Below are positions 19,147 through 27,360 of a stretch of 64,000 bases of DNA, in pieces. The stretch's first letter is position 1; the number at the start of each line of letters is the position of its first letter. The stretch covers positions 2,936,501 through 3,000,500 of the forward strand of contig NZ_WOXS01000002.1 of assembly GCF_009852415.1 (NCBI RefSeq), given 5' to 3'. Under the pieces are notes generated by a model, which made no database searches, was not told the origin of the DNA, and was given only the letters and a program-made list of their open reading frames with translations. The stretch comes from Streptomyces sp. Tu 3180 (GTDB taxonomy: Bacteria; Actinomycetota; Actinomycetes; Streptomycetales; Streptomycetaceae). The translations under genes and the position numbers were made by a program.

Positions 19147-19728
19147 TCACCGCTTGCCGACGAACTTCCAGGCGGTCGGCAGCACTCCCATGGCCAGGGC
19201 CGCCTTCAGGGCGTCACCGATGAGGAAGGGGGTGAGGCCGGCCGCGATCGCGGCGGAGGCGGACATGCCGGTGGACAGGGCCAGGTAGGGCACGCCGACG
19301 GCGTAGATGACCGCCGAGCCGAGCACCATGGTGCCCGCCGTCCGCCAGACGGAGCGGTCGGCACCGCGGCGGGCCAGGGCGCCCACGGCGGCGGCGGCCA
19401 GCAGCATGCCGAGGATGTAGCCGAAGGACGGGGCGATCCCGTGGGAGCCGTTCGCGAACCACGGCACCCCGGCGAGGCCCGCCAGCGCGTACACCGCGAG
19501 GGAGGCGAAGCCGCGGCCCGCGCCGAGGGCGGTGCCGACGAGCAGCGCGGCGAAGGTCTGGCCGGTCACCGGCACCGGCGAGCCGGGGACGGGCACGGCG
19601 ATCTGGGCGGCGAGGCCGGTGAGGGCGGCGCCGCCGAGCACGAGCGCGGCGTCGCGGACGCGGGAGGCCGGAAGCAGGTCGGCGAGGACCAGGCCGGTGC
19701 GGGTGGAGGAGGCGGCAGCGGTGCTCAT
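19147..19728 (-). CDS. bioY: Biotin transporter BioY
   Basis: A 193-residue integral membrane S-component that binds biotin for an ECF-type transporter. Family features: QIAVPVPGSPVPVTGQTFAA near the first helix, YALAGLAGVPWFANG, and GYILGMLLAAAAVG, with about six helices. No bioM/bioN ATPase or permease genes are beside it, so it either works alone or shares a general energising module. The ATG at 19728 is preceded by GGAG at proper distance. It faces the sulfur island across a 301-bp gap that contains inverted repeats. Confidence 0.93.
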   Translation of the reverse strand: MSTAAASSTRTGLVLADLLPASRVRDAALVLGGAALTGLAAQIAVPVPGSPVPVTGQTFAALLVGTALGAGRGFASLAVYALAGLAGVPWFANGSHGIAPSFGYILGMLLAAAAVGALARRGADRSVWRTAGTMVLGSAVIYAVGVPYLALSTGMSASAAIAAGLTPFLIGDALKAALAMGVLPTAWKFVGKR

Positions 19729-19855
19729 GGGGACTCCGCGGGGTGAGGGCAGTCGGGGACACGGTGACGCTATACCGGCGCCCTCGAACTGATCACCGTC
19801 AACGCTCGACAAAGGGTCGAACGCGGACTTGGTGGGCTCCGGACAAAGGGAAGCG

Positions 19856-19886
19856 GTGACCACCGGTACGGCGTGACACCGGTCAC
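19856..19886. promoter_or_regulatory. Repeated GTGAC/CCGGT elements in the bioY / leader-peptide gap
   Basis: GTGACCACCGGT (19856-19867) is followed by GTGAC-ACCG-GTCAC (19873-19886), an inverted repeat with 5-base arms; ACCGGT occurs in both. A second repeat TCGAC-AAAGG-GTCGA lies at 19806-19820. These are candidate operators for bioY or for the divergent leader transcript. No named regulator is recognised. Confidence 0.3.
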
Positions 19887-20029
19887 TGAGGTGAGGTGGT
19901 TTCGCCTACAGAAGTGCCGGAGGGGCGTCTGTGGGGTCCCGCCAAACGGGCCGTCAGGCCTCACGGGGACCGTCTCGCCCGTCGGTCGCCGTCTGGGCAG
20001 CGTGCGGCCGTTTTGCTAGCTTCGAGCGC

Positions 20030-20113
20030 ATGGTCTCCCAGGCCCGGAACCTCACCTCGCGTCGCCACGTCGACCTGCGACGCGTGGGCGCTGCCGCCTG
20101 TCGCCTCCGCTGA
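20030..20113 (+). CDS. Putative cysteine/sulfur leader peptide (LTSRRHVDL type), 27 residues
   Basis: The frame ATG 20030 - TGA 20111 encodes MVSQARN, then LTSRRHVDLRRVGAAACRLR. The LTSRRHVDLxRVxxAxCR pattern is that of a widespread actinobacterial leader peptide found before sulfur and cysteine genes, with the Cys near the end. A TAGCTT hexamer at 20017-20022 would place the transcription start at or next to the ATG, so it is probably translated without a leader and without a ribosome site. It precedes the ROK regulator. The Cys codon is TGT, rare in this genome. It probably senses charged tRNA-Cys rather than making a functional peptide. Confidence 0.8.
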   Translation: MVSQARNLTSRRHVDLRRVGAAACRLR

Positions 20114-20144
20114 CGAGGCGGGCGGAACGATCCGGCGCGCCTCG
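20114..20144 (+). other. Hairpin directly after the leader-peptide stop
   Basis: CGAGGCG (20114-20120) pairs with CGCCTCG (20138-20144) right after the TGA at 20111-20113. A second short inverted repeat GTACG-CCTCC-CGTAC lies at 20151-20165. Either could change with ribosome position on the leader. Confidence 0.4.
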
Positions 20145-20204
20145 ATCCCCGTACGCCTCCCGTACGACGGCGCAGTGCCGGACCCGTTCCCGAGGAAGTT
20201 CCCC

Positions 20205-21404
20205 ATGCTTCGTACCGCGGCAGCCCCGCTCGTCCCTCCCGTACCGCGCGTCGCCGACAGCGACCGGCGCCGGACCAGTGCCAGTGTGGTGCTGCGGTCC
20301 GTGCTGGCGCACGGGCCGGTGGCACGCAGCACCATCGCCCGGCTGACCGGGCTGTCCCCGGCCTCGGTGACCGACCACTGCGCCCGCCTGGCCCGGCTCG
20401 GGCTCATCCGGGAGGCCGCGGCGCCCCTGCGTTCGGGAGGTGTCGGGCGGCCGCACGTGCCGGTGGACGTGGACCGGACGCGGCTGGTGGTGGGCGGCGT
20501 GCACGTGGCGGTGCCGTACACCACGGTGGCGTTGCTCGACCTGCGCGGGCGGGTGCTGGCCGAGCGGCGGCTGCGGCACGAGGCGACCGAACCGTCACGG
20601 GTGCTGGAGCGGGCCGCCGGCGGCCTGGCGGCGCTGCTGGACCGGGCGGCGGACAGCCGGCCGCTGGGCGTGGGCTTCGCGGCCGGCGGCTGGGTGGACC
20701 GGGAGGCGGGGACCGTCGTCGAGCACGCGCCGCTCGGCTGGCGCGAGGTGCCGGTGCGCACGGTGCTGCGCGCGCACACCGGGCTGCCGGTCCACGTGGA
20801 CGGGCACGCGCGGGCGTTGGCCAACGCGGAGCGGCTGTTCGGGCGCGCGGGCGGCGGCCGCAGCGCGCTGCACCTGTTCGTCGGCAACCTGGTCGACGCG
20901 GCGTTCGCCACGCACGACGAGGTGCACCACGGCCCCCGCTCCCAGGCCGGGGCCATCGCCCATCTGCCGCTCGCGGGCGGCACCGAGCCCTGCGAGTGCG
21001 GCCGTGTCGGCTGCCTCCAGGCCGAGTTGGGCGAACGCACCCTGTGCCGGCGGGCGAGGGAGGCCGGCGTCACCGACGGGACGGATCCGGTGCGGGTGCT
21101 CGACGCGGCGGCGGACGGGCACCCGGTGGCCGTGCGGCTGCTGGTGGAACGGGCCCGCAGGGTGGGGCGCGCGGTGGGGCTGCTGACCGACGTGCTCAAT
21201 CCGGAGAACGTCGTCGTCACGGAGCTGGGCGTCGTCCACCGGCCGGACTGCCTCGCCGCGCTGCGCGCCGAGGTCGGTGACGCACGGGCGGCCACGGTCG
21301 CGCCGACGAGTTTCCCGGATTCCGTGCTGGCCGTGGCGGGCGGTTCGGTGGCTCTCGACGTCCTCTACCGGGATCCGCTGGGCGCCTCACCTGAGCTGAA
21401 TTAA
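20205..21404 (+). CDS. ROK-family transcriptional regulator
   Basis: 399 residues. An N-terminal winged helix (about 25-85: SVLAHGPVARSTIARLTGLS...SVTDHCARLARLGLI) is followed by a ROK sugar-kinase-like fold (VGFAAGGWVDR) and the ROK zinc signature CECGRVGCLQAE. It lacks a clear kinase ATP motif, so it is a regulator rather than a kinase. The ATG at 20205 (MLRTAAAPL) is chosen because GAGGAAG lies 7 bases upstream; the frame stays open further upstream but overlaps the leader peptide. It is the first full gene after the leader and directly precedes the sulfur transporter operon, whose expression it probably controls. ROK regulators usually sense sugars, so the effector here is open. Confidence 0.9.
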   Translation: MLRTAAAPLVPPVPRVADSDRRRTSASVVLRSVLAHGPVARSTIARLTGLSPASVTDHCARLARLGLIREAAAPLRSGGVGRPHVPVDVDRTRLVVGGVHVAVPYTTVALLDLRGRVLAERRLRHEATEPSRVLERAAGGLAALLDRAADSRPLGVGFAAGGWVDREAGTVVEHAPLGWREVPVRTVLRAHTGLPVHVDGHARALANAERLFGRAGGGRSALHLFVGNLVDAAFATHDEVHHGPRSQAGAIAHLPLAGGTEPCECGRVGCLQAELGERTLCRRAREAGVTDGTDPVRVLDAAADGHPVAVRLLVERARRVGRAVGLLTDVLNPENVVVTELGVVHRPDCLAALRAEVGDARAATVAPTSFPDSVLAVAGGSVALDVLYRDPLGASPELN

Positions 21405-21408
21405 TTCA
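21397..21408. promoter_or_regulatory. TGAATTAATTCA palindrome at end of ROK gene
   Basis: A perfect 12-bp AT-rich palindrome spans the ROK stop codon and ends 13 bases before the -35 box of the transporter promoter. In DNA this GC-rich it stands out and is a candidate operator for the ROK protein or a sulfur regulator. Confidence 0.45.
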
Positions 21409-21421
21409 AAAAATCGGAATG

Positions 21422-21451
21422 TTGACAGGCCTCCTCCGGGGACAGGAACAT
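21422..21451 (+). promoter_or_regulatory. Putative promoter of the sulfur transporter operon
   Basis: TTGACA (21422-21427) is a perfect -35. After 18 bases comes GAACAT (21446-21451), an acceptable -10 of the xAxxxT form. The expected start point is 21457-21459, which coincides with the ATG of the polycysteine mini-frame. Confidence 0.55.
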
Positions 21452-21458
21452 CCTGGTC

Positions 21459-21485
21459 ATGAGCTGTCGCACCCTCTGTTGCTGA
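21459..21485 (+). CDS. Polycysteine mini-leader MSCRTLCC, probably leaderless
   Basis: ATG AGC TGT CGC ACC CTC TGT TGC TGA: three Cys in eight residues, two of them TGT. It starts at the predicted transcription start, so no ribosome site is needed. Leaderless polycysteine frames of this kind are known in mycobacteria as cysteine-responsive attenuators of sulfur operons. The 100 bases that follow (about 21500-21600) are strikingly pyrimidine-rich and G-poor, as expected for a Rho loading region that would be exposed or hidden by ribosome stalling. The downstream genes are a sulfonate-type ABC system, which fits. Confidence 0.65.
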   Translation: MSCRTLCC

Positions 21486-21612
21486 CACGTCGACGCGCGA
21501 GCACCCGAAGCGTCCACCTCCCTCTGCGTGTTTTCCTCCGCGGCCTTTCCCTGCCCGGAATTCCCCCTCCTTTTCCGCCCTGTGCGTTTCCATGAACTCT
21601 GGGAGCAACTCC

Positions 21613-22694
21613 ATGCCCGCACCTCCCGTGTCCGGTACCGGCCGGCGTTCCGGTGTCGACCGGCGCCTCTTCCTCTCCTCCCTGCTCGGCGTCACCGCCG
21701 CTGCCGCCGGGCTGAGCGGCTGCGCCGGGGCGAGCGCCGCGGCCGACGAGGCGTCCCTGAAGGAGCCGCCGGCCAGGAAGGTCCCGGCCGGCACGAGCCT
21801 GAAGATCTCCTCGTACCAGAACGTCCAGCAGCTGCAGCTGAAGCTCGCCGGCCTCGGCGACCTGCCCTTCGAAGTCAGTGACTGGGTGAACATCGGGGCC
21901 GGCCCGGACGTCATCAACGCCTTCCGCGCGAAGTCCCTGGAACTCGCCAACAACGCCGGGATCCCGCCGATCCAGGCGTACTACCAGGGGTTCGACGCGA
22001 AGATCGTCGCGATCAACATCACCCGCAAGCCCAACTACCTCTTCGCCACCAGCCCCGGCAGCGACATCCGCGCGGTCGAGGACTTCCGGGGCAGGCGGCT
22101 GGCGTTCTCCCAGGGCCAGGCCCAGGGGTCGTGCTGCTGCGCGCGCTGAAGGAGGCTGGGCTGGAGTACGACGACGCCGAGCTGGTCCCGCTGACCAGCA
22201 ACCAGTTCCTCACCGCCCTGCAGTCGGGCCAGGTCGACATCGCCCCGCTCGGCATCAGCCAGGCGCCGTCCTACCTCGAGCAGTACGCGTCCGAGGGGGC
22301 CCGCACCATCCCCACCGACGTGGTGGACCTGCTCAGCCTGCTGTGGGCGCCGACCTCCGTGCTGGCCGACCGGGCGAAGGCCGCCGCCGTCGCCGCGTAC
22401 ATCCCGTACTGGGCCAAGGGCGCGGTGTGGCAGTACGAGCACCCGGACGAGTGGAACGAGGAGTTCTACGTCAAGACCCAGAACCTGACCCCCGCGCAGG
22501 CCCGGTCGATCACCGCGCTGGCCAACAAGCCTCTGTTCCCTCCGAGTTGGGACGAGGCGATCGCGTGGGAGCAGGAGACCGCCGACCTGCTGGCGGAGGG
22601 CGGCTACGTGAAGGGGTTCGACGTCGGCCCGCTCTTCGACCGGCGCTTCGAGGCCATCGCCGCGCAGGCCGTCCCCGAGGAGTACCGGAGGTGA
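21613..22694 (+). pseudogene. ABC transporter substrate-binding lipoprotein (sulfonate/taurine type), frameshifted
   Basis: Two frames together encode one SsuA-like protein of about 360 residues. The first part has a Tat-type signal (DRRLFLSSLLG) and lipobox LSGC. It runs to AFSQGQAQG and then ends early at a TGA near 22149; the second frame continues in register with VVLLRALKEAGLEYDDAELV to EEYRR. Restoring one base in the GGGG run at 22125-22128 would rejoin them. The start ATG 21613 has GGGAG at 21600-21604; an ATG at 21592 lies upstream. This is either a real one-base deletion or a sequencing error in a homopolymer. If real, the transporter has lost its receptor. The protein would deliver sulfonates or related sulfur esters to the permease. 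Confidence 0.85.
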
Positions 22695-22699
22695 CCGCC

Positions 22700-23545
22700 G
22701 TGACCCCGACCGCCACGACCGCCCCCGCACCGGCCGCCACCGCCGGGGAGGAGCAGCAGGTACGCCGGCGCCGGCGCCTGTCCCCCGGCAGGCGGCTGCC
22801 CGCCGGCCGGCTGCTCGGCCCCGTGCTCGTCCTCCTCCTGTGGTCCGCCGCGTCCGCCGCCGGGCGGCTGGACCCCGGTGCGGTCCCCGCCCCCTGGACG
22901 GTGGTGGAGACCGGCGCCCGGCTGTGGACGGAGGGCACGCTGCCGGACGACGTCCTCACCTCGCTGCGGCGGGCCGCCTCCGGCTTCACGATCGGACTGA
23001 CCGTGGGCGTCGTCCTCGCGCTGGTCTCCGGGCTCAGCCGGACCGGCGAGGCGCTGATCGACGGGAGCGTGCAGCTGAACCGGGCGATTCCCACGCTCGG
23101 CCTGATCCCGCTGTTCATCCTGTGGCTGGGCATCGGCGAGACGTTCAAGATCGCGATCATCGCCATCGTCGTCTACATCCCGATCTACCTCAACACCCAC
23201 GCCGCGCTCTCCGGCATCGACCACCGGTTCGTGGAACTGGCCGAGGTGCAGGGACTGTCCCGGTCCGCCTTCATCCGGCAGGTCGTCGTCCCGGGCGCCC
23301 TGCCCGGCTTCTTCGTCGGCCTGCGGCTCGGGGTGACCGGCTCCTGGCTGGGCCTGGTCGTCCTCGAGCAGATCAACGCCACCAGCGGACTCGGCTACAT
23401 GATGTTCCAGGCGCAGAACTACGGCCAGACGGACGTCATCCTCGTCGGCCTCGTCGTCTACGGCGTCTTCGGCCTCACCTCGGACACCCTCGTCCGCCTG
23501 ATCGAACGGAGGGTGCTGTCATGGCGCCGCACGCTCAGCAGCTGA
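22700..23545 (+). CDS. ABC transporter permease (SsuC/TauC-like)
   Basis: 281 residues. After an Arg-rich cytoplasmic N-tail come about six helices. The EAA-type loop that contacts the ATPase is seen at VELAEVQGLSRSAFIRQVVVPGALPGFFVGLRLG-like sequence, the classic EAA---G-----I-LP pattern of the nitrate/sulfonate/taurine family. A GTG at 22700 is preferred since GGAGGTGA precedes it by 7 bases; a GTG at 22691 overlaps the binding-protein stop. It overlaps the ATPase gene by 25 bp, indicating one operon and translational coupling. Confidence 0.92.
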   Translation: MTPTATTAPAPAATAGEEQQVRRRRRLSPGRRLPAGRLLGPVLVLLLWSAASAAGRLDPGAVPAPWTVVETGARLWTEGTLPDDVLTSLRRAASGFTIGLTVGVVLALVSGLSRTGEALIDGSVQLNRAIPTLGLIPLFILWLGIGETFKIAIIAIVVYIPIYLNTHAALSGIDHRFVELAEVQGLSRSAFIRQVVVPGALPGFFVGLRLGVTGSWLGLVVLEQINATSGLGYMMFQAQNYGQTDVILVGLVVYGVFGLTSDTLVRLIERRVLSWRRTLSS

Positions 23546-24255
23546 CCCGGCCCGCCGTGCGGCTGCGCGGTCTGACCCGCTCCTTCGGGGGACGCACGGT
23601 CCTCGACGGCATCGACCTCGACCTGCCCGCCGGGCAGTTCACGGCCCTGCTCGGGCACAGCGGCTCCGGCAAGAGCACCCTGCTGCGCGCCGTCGCGGGG
23701 ATCGACCACGGTGTCACCGGCAGCGGGACGCTCACCGCCCCCGAGCGGGTGTCGGTGGTCTTCCAGGACTCCCGGCTGCTGCCCTGGCGCCGCGTCCTGC
23801 CCAACGTGCTGCTCGGCCTGGACGGCGGCGACGCCGGGGAGCGGGGCCGTGCCGCCCTCGCCGAGGTCGGCCTCGGCGGCCGCGAGCGCGCCTGGCCGAG
23901 CGAGCTGTCCGGCGGCGAGGCGCAGCGCGCCGCCCTGGCCCGCTCCCTGGTGCGGGAACCGGAACTGCTGCTCGCCGACGAGCCGTTCGGGGCGCTGGAC
24001 GCGCTCACCCGGATCCGGATGCACGGCCTGCTCAGGGAGCTGTGGGAGCGGCACCGGCCCTCCGTCCTGCTCGTCACGCACGACGTGGACGAGGCGATCG
24101 TGCTCGCCGACCGCGTCCTCGTCCTCGACCGGGGCCGCATCGGCCTCGACCTCACCATCGACCGGCCGCATCCGCGCTCCTACCGGGACCCGCTCCTCGG
24201 GGAGTACCGCGAACGGCTGCTGACCGCCCTCGGCGTCACGGAGGACCACGCATGA
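23521..24255 (+). CDS. ABC transporter ATP-binding protein (SsuB/TauB-like)
   Basis: 244 residues. Walker A GHSGSGKST (45-53), Q-loop VVFQDSRLLPW (the LLPW form is typical of SsuB/TauB), signature LSGGEAQRAALARSL, Walker B LLLADEPFGALD, and switch His LLVTHDVDEA are all intact. It energises uptake of sulfonates or related sulfur compounds through the neighbouring permease. It starts inside the permease gene (ATG 23521) and its stop overlaps the monooxygenase start as ATGA (24252-24255), so the four genes are translationally coupled. Confidence 0.95.
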   Translation: MAPHAQQLTRPAVRLRGLTRSFGGRTVLDGIDLDLPAGQFTALLGHSGSGKSTLLRAVAGIDHGVTGSGTLTAPERVSVVFQDSRLLPWRRVLPNVLLGLDGGDAGERGRAALAEVGLGGRERAWPSELSGGEAQRAALARSLVREPELLLADEPFGALDALTRIRMHGLLRELWERHRPSVLLVTHDVDEAIVLADRVLVLDRGRIGLDLTIDRPHPRSYRDPLLGEYRERLLTALGVTEDHA

Positions 24256-25604
24256 CCCGCCGCCTGCACCTCAACGCGTTCCTGATGAACACCGGTCATC
24301 ACGAGGCCTCGTGGCGGCTGCCGGAGAGCGACCCGTACGCGCACGTCGACCTCGGCCACCACGTGCGCCTGGCGCGGACCGCCGAACGCGGCACCTTCGA
24401 CTCGCTGTTCCTCGCCGACGGCCCCCAGCTGTGGAACAGCGTGGCCCAGCGTCCCGCCGGGACCCTGGAACCGCTCACCCTGCTCACCGCCCTGGCGACG
24501 GCCACCGAGCACATCGGGCTGATCGCGACGGCGTCGACGTCGTACAACTCGCCCTACAACCTGGCCCGGAAGTTCGCCTCGCTGGACATCGTCAGCGGCG
24601 GCCGGGCCGGCTGGAACATCGTGACCACGGCCGGCGCCGAGGCGGCCCGCAACTTCGGCCTGGACGCCGAGCCCGCGCACGCCGAGCGGTACGCCCGGGC
24701 CGCCGAGTTCGTCGAGGTGGCCCGCAAGCTCTGGGACAGCTGGGAGGACGACGCGGTCGTCGCCGACAAGGCGGCCGGGGTCTGGGGCGACGACGCCAGG
24801 ATCCACCCGCCGCTCCACCGGGGGACGTACTTCCGCGTGGAGGGCGCCCTCGACGTCCCGCGCACGCCGCAGGGTCATCCGCTGCTGGTGCAGGCCGGCT
24901 CCTCCGAGGACGGGAAGCGGTTCGCGGCCCGGTACGCGGAGGCGGTGTTCACCGCGCAGCAGACGCTCGCCGGCGCGCAGGCCTTCTACGCCGACCTCAA
25001 GGCCCGCACGGCGGCGGCCGGACGCGACCCCGGCCACGTCAAGGTGCTGCCCGGCATCGTGCCCGTGGTCGGCTCCACCGAGGCGGAGGCGCGGCGGCAG
25101 GAGCAGGTGCTGGAGGACCACATCGTGCACGAGCACGGGGTGCGCCGGCTGGAGCTCCTGCTGCGCCTGGCGCCCGGCTCGCTGGACCTGGACGCCGAGC
25201 TGCTCGCCGACCTGCCGCCGGAGGACGCCATCGAGGGCGCCAGGAGCCGCTACGCGCTCGTGGTGGAGCTGGCCCGGCGCGAGCGGCTCACCGTGCGCCG
25301 GCTGATCGGCCGGCTCGGCGGCGGACGCGGTCACCTGACCTTCGCGGGGACGCCCGAGCAGGTCGCGGACACCATCGAGCAGTGGTTCTCCCTCGGCGCC
25401 GCCGACGGCTTCAACGTCATGCCGGCCGTCCTGCCGTCCGGCCTCGACACCTTCGTCGACCAGGTCGTCCCGATCCTGCGCGCCCGCGGGCTGTTCCGCA
25501 CGGAGTACGGACCGCGGCAGACCCTGCGGGAGCGCTACGGCCTCCCGCGCCCCGCCAACCGGCACGCGGCCGCCGTGCCCGCCGCGTCCTCCGCCCCCGT
25601 CTGA
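24252..25604 (+). CDS. FMN-dependent monooxygenase, NtaA/SnaA/DszA (SoxA) family
   Basis: 450 residues, luciferase-like TIM barrel of the NtaA/DszA branch. [18 protein letters not shown] is the family N-terminus, followed by [29 protein letters not shown], and [23 protein letters not shown]. The family uses reduced FMN from a separate reductase to oxidise sulfones, sulfonates, dibenzothiophene sulfone, or nitrilotriacetate. The operon with a sulfonate-type transporter makes C-S bond cleavage for sulfur supply the best guess. No flavin reductase gene is adjacent, so one must come from elsewhere. Last gene of the operon. Confidence 0.9.
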   Translation: MTRRLHLNAFLMNTGHHEASWRLPESDPYAHVDLGHHVRLARTAERGTFDSLFLADGPQLWNSVAQRPAGTLEPLTLLTALATATEHIGLIATASTSYNSPYNLARKFASLDIVSGGRAGWNIVTTAGAEAARNFGLDAEPAHAERYARAAEFVEVARKLWDSWEDDAVVADKAAGVWGDDARIHPPLHRGTYFRVEGALDVPRTPQGHPLLVQAGSSEDGKRFAARYAEAVFTAQQTLAGAQAFYADLKARTAAAGRDPGHVKVLPGIVPVVGSTEAEARRQEQVLEDHIVHEHGVRRLELLLRLAPGSLDLDAELLADLPPEDAIEGARSRYALVVELARRERLTVRRLIGRLGGGRGHLTFAGTPEQVADTIEQWFSLGAADGFNVMPAVLPSGLDTFVDQVVPILRARGLFRTEYGPRQTLRERYGLPRPANRHAAAVPAASSAPV

Positions 25605-25758
25605 GGGGAACCCGCGCCGGGGCCGGTCCCCGGACCGCCGGGGACACCGCGCGCACCGGCGTCCGGGTCCCCGGCGACCGGCGTCTTCCGGCCGCCGGAC
25701 GGCGGGACCGGCGCCGGGTAACCGGAGTGTCACGCTCCGAATGGCGGACGTCCACATG

Positions 25759-25812
25759 CTGGGCGGCCCCTCCGCGGGGGCGCGGGGGCCGCCCAGACTG
25801 GGTGACGTTTTT
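25759..25812 (+). terminator. Probable terminator between the sulfur operon and second permease
   Basis: A 12-bp perfect stem CTGGGCGGCCCC / GGGGCCGCCCAG (25759-25770 with 25785-25796); a TTTTT run occurs 11 bases later (25808-25812). It could instead act as an attenuator for the permease that follows. The rest of 25605-25825 has no gene. Confidence 0.5.
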
Positions 25813-25825
25813 GTCGTCTCCCGCA

Positions 25826-27220
25826 TTGGACGAGCGCGCCCATGCCCACGACCTCCGTCCAGACGCCCCCGAGGCGGACGGCGTCTCCCTCTCCCACGGC
25901 CTGAAGCAGCGCCACCTGTCGATGATCGCCCTCGGCGGCGTGATCGGTGCGGGCCTGTTCGTGGGCTCCGGCGCGGGGATCGCCGCCGCCGGTCCCTCGA
26001 TCGTCCTCGCCTACGCCCTCTCCGGCCTCCTGGTGATGCTGGTGATGCGGATGCTGGGCGAGATGTCGGCCGCGTACCCCTCGTCGGGTTCCTTCTCGGC
26101 GCACGCCGAGCGGGCGATCGGCCCCTGGGCCGGCTTCACCGCCGGCTGGTCGTTCTGGGTGCTGCTGTGCACGGCGGTCGGCCTGGAGGGCATCGGCGCC
26201 GCGAAGATCGTCACCGGCTGGCTGCCGGGCACCCCCGAGTGGGCGTGGGTGGCCCTGTTCATGGTCGTGTTCTGCGGGACGAACCTCGCGGCGGTGAAGA
26301 ACTTCGGCGAGTTCGAGTTCTGGTTCGCGGCCCTGAAGGTCGGCGCGATCACCCTCTTCCTCGTCCTCGGCGCGCTGGCCGTCGCGGGCCTGCTGCCCGG
26401 CACGGACTCCCCGGGCGCCTCCCACCTCACCGACTTCCTCCCCAACGGCGGCGAGGGCCTGGTGATCGGCCTGCTCGCGTCCGTCTTCGCTTACGGCGGC
26501 CTGGAGACGGTGACCATCGCGGCGGCCGAGTCGGAGGATCCGGTCAAGGGCGTGGCGAGCGCGGTCCGCACGGCGATGTGGCGGATCGCGCTGTTCTACG
26601 TCGGCTCGATGGCGGTCATCGTCACCCTGGTGCCGTGGGACTCCCCGGCGGTGGTCGAGGACGGCCCCTACGTCGCCGCCCTGGACCGCCTCGGCATCCC
26701 GGGCGCCGGCCAGCTCATGAACGTCGTGGTGCTGGTGGCGCTGCTGTCCGCGATGAACGCCAACATCTACGGCGCCTCGCGCATCGGCTACTCGCTGGTG
26801 GAGCGGGGCCAAGGACCGAAGGCCCTCGGCCGGGTCTCGGGCGGGGTGCCGCGGACCGCCGTGCTGGCCTCCTCCGTCTTCGGCTTCCTGTGCGTGCTGC
26901 TGAGCTACTGGCGGCCCGACGACGTCTTCTCCTGGCTGCTGAACATGATCGGCGCGGTGATCCTGGTCGTCTGGATCTTCATCGCCGTCTCGCAGCTGCG
27001 GCTGCGCCGCCGGCTGGAGCGCGAGGCCCCCGAGAGGCTGGTCGTGCGGATGTGGGCGTTCCCGTGGCTGACGTGGGTGGCGCTGGCCGGCATGGTGGCG
27101 GTCTTCGTCCTCATGGCCCGGGAGCCGGACACGCGCGTGCAGCTGTACTCGACGGGCGGGATGACGCTGGTCCTGGCGGCGGTGGGATACGCCTGGCAGC
27201 GGGCGCGCGCCCGGAGCTGA
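25826..27220 (+). CDS. Amino-acid permease (APC superfamily), start uncertain
   Basis: About 464 residues from the TTG at 25826; the core starts at [21 protein letters not shown] and has about 12 helices, with [13 protein letters not shown] and [10 protein letters not shown]. Paralogous to the permease at 17318. The start is not convincing. The best ribosome site (GGACGAG, 25828) precedes an ATG at 25842 ([10 protein letters not shown]...) that is in another frame and ends after 20 codons. A missing base near 25862-25866, a CCCCC run, would join MPTTSVQT to [12 protein letters not shown]. So the gene is either intact with a poor start (TTG 25826 or GTG 25802) or frameshifted at the very 5' end. 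Confidence 0.85.
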   Translation: MDERAHAHDLRPDAPEADGVSLSHGLKQRHLSMIALGGVIGAGLFVGSGAGIAAAGPSIVLAYALSGLLVMLVMRMLGEMSAAYPSSGSFSAHAERAIGPWAGFTAGWSFWVLLCTAVGLEGIGAAKIVTGWLPGTPEWAWVALFMVVFCGTNLAAVKNFGEFEFWFAALKVGAITLFLVLGALAVAGLLPGTDSPGASHLTDFLPNGGEGLVIGLLASVFAYGGLETVTIAAAESEDPVKGVASAVRTAMWRIALFYVGSMAVIVTLVPWDSPAVVEDGPYVAALDRLGIPGAGQLMNVVVLVALLSAMNANIYGASRIGYSLVERGQGPKALGRVSGGVPRTAVLASSVFGFLCVLLSYWRPDDVFSWLLNMIGAVILVVWIFIAVSQLRLRRRLEREAPERLVVRMWAFPWLTWVALAGMVAVFVLMAREPDTRVQLYSTGGMTLVLAAVGYAWQRARARS

Positions 27221-27239
27221 CCCCTCCTCCGTCGCGGCG

Positions 27240-27272
27240 ACGGCCCTCGCGTGGACACGCGGGGGCCGTTTT
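27240..27272 (+). terminator. Permease terminator with T-tract
   Basis: A 14-bp stem (27240-27253 with 27256-27269, one wobble) ending in TTTT (27269-27272), 20 bases after the stop. A canonical intrinsic terminator, rare in form for this genome. Confidence 0.85.
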
Positions 27273-27318
27273 GCGTGCGCCGGGCCTGCGCCGGACCTCT
27301 TCTGCTGTTAGCGTGCAG

Positions 27319-27335
27319 TTGCAAGTCAATTGCAA
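27319..27335 (+). promoter_or_regulatory. Nur (nickel uptake regulator) box upstream of sodF
   Basis: TTGCAA-GTCAA-TTGCAA exactly fits the published Streptomyces Nur box tTGCaa-N5-ttGCAA. It lies 26 bases before the sodF start, overlapping where the promoter must be. With nickel present Nur would repress this gene, as in S. coelicolor. Confidence 0.85.
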
Positions 27336-27360
27336 TAAGAGGTTCGGAGGGGACCCCGCC

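Noticed and set aside
19896..20204. 103-residue N-terminal extension of the ROK regulator
   Set aside because: It overlaps the leader peptide in another frame, has no ribosome site, and the ATG at 20205 has a good one at the right place for the winged-helix domain.
21486..21612. Extension of MSCRTLCC through its TGA into a longer peptide
   Set aside because: There is no recoding signal, and the following frame (HVDARAPEAS...) has no recognisable domain.
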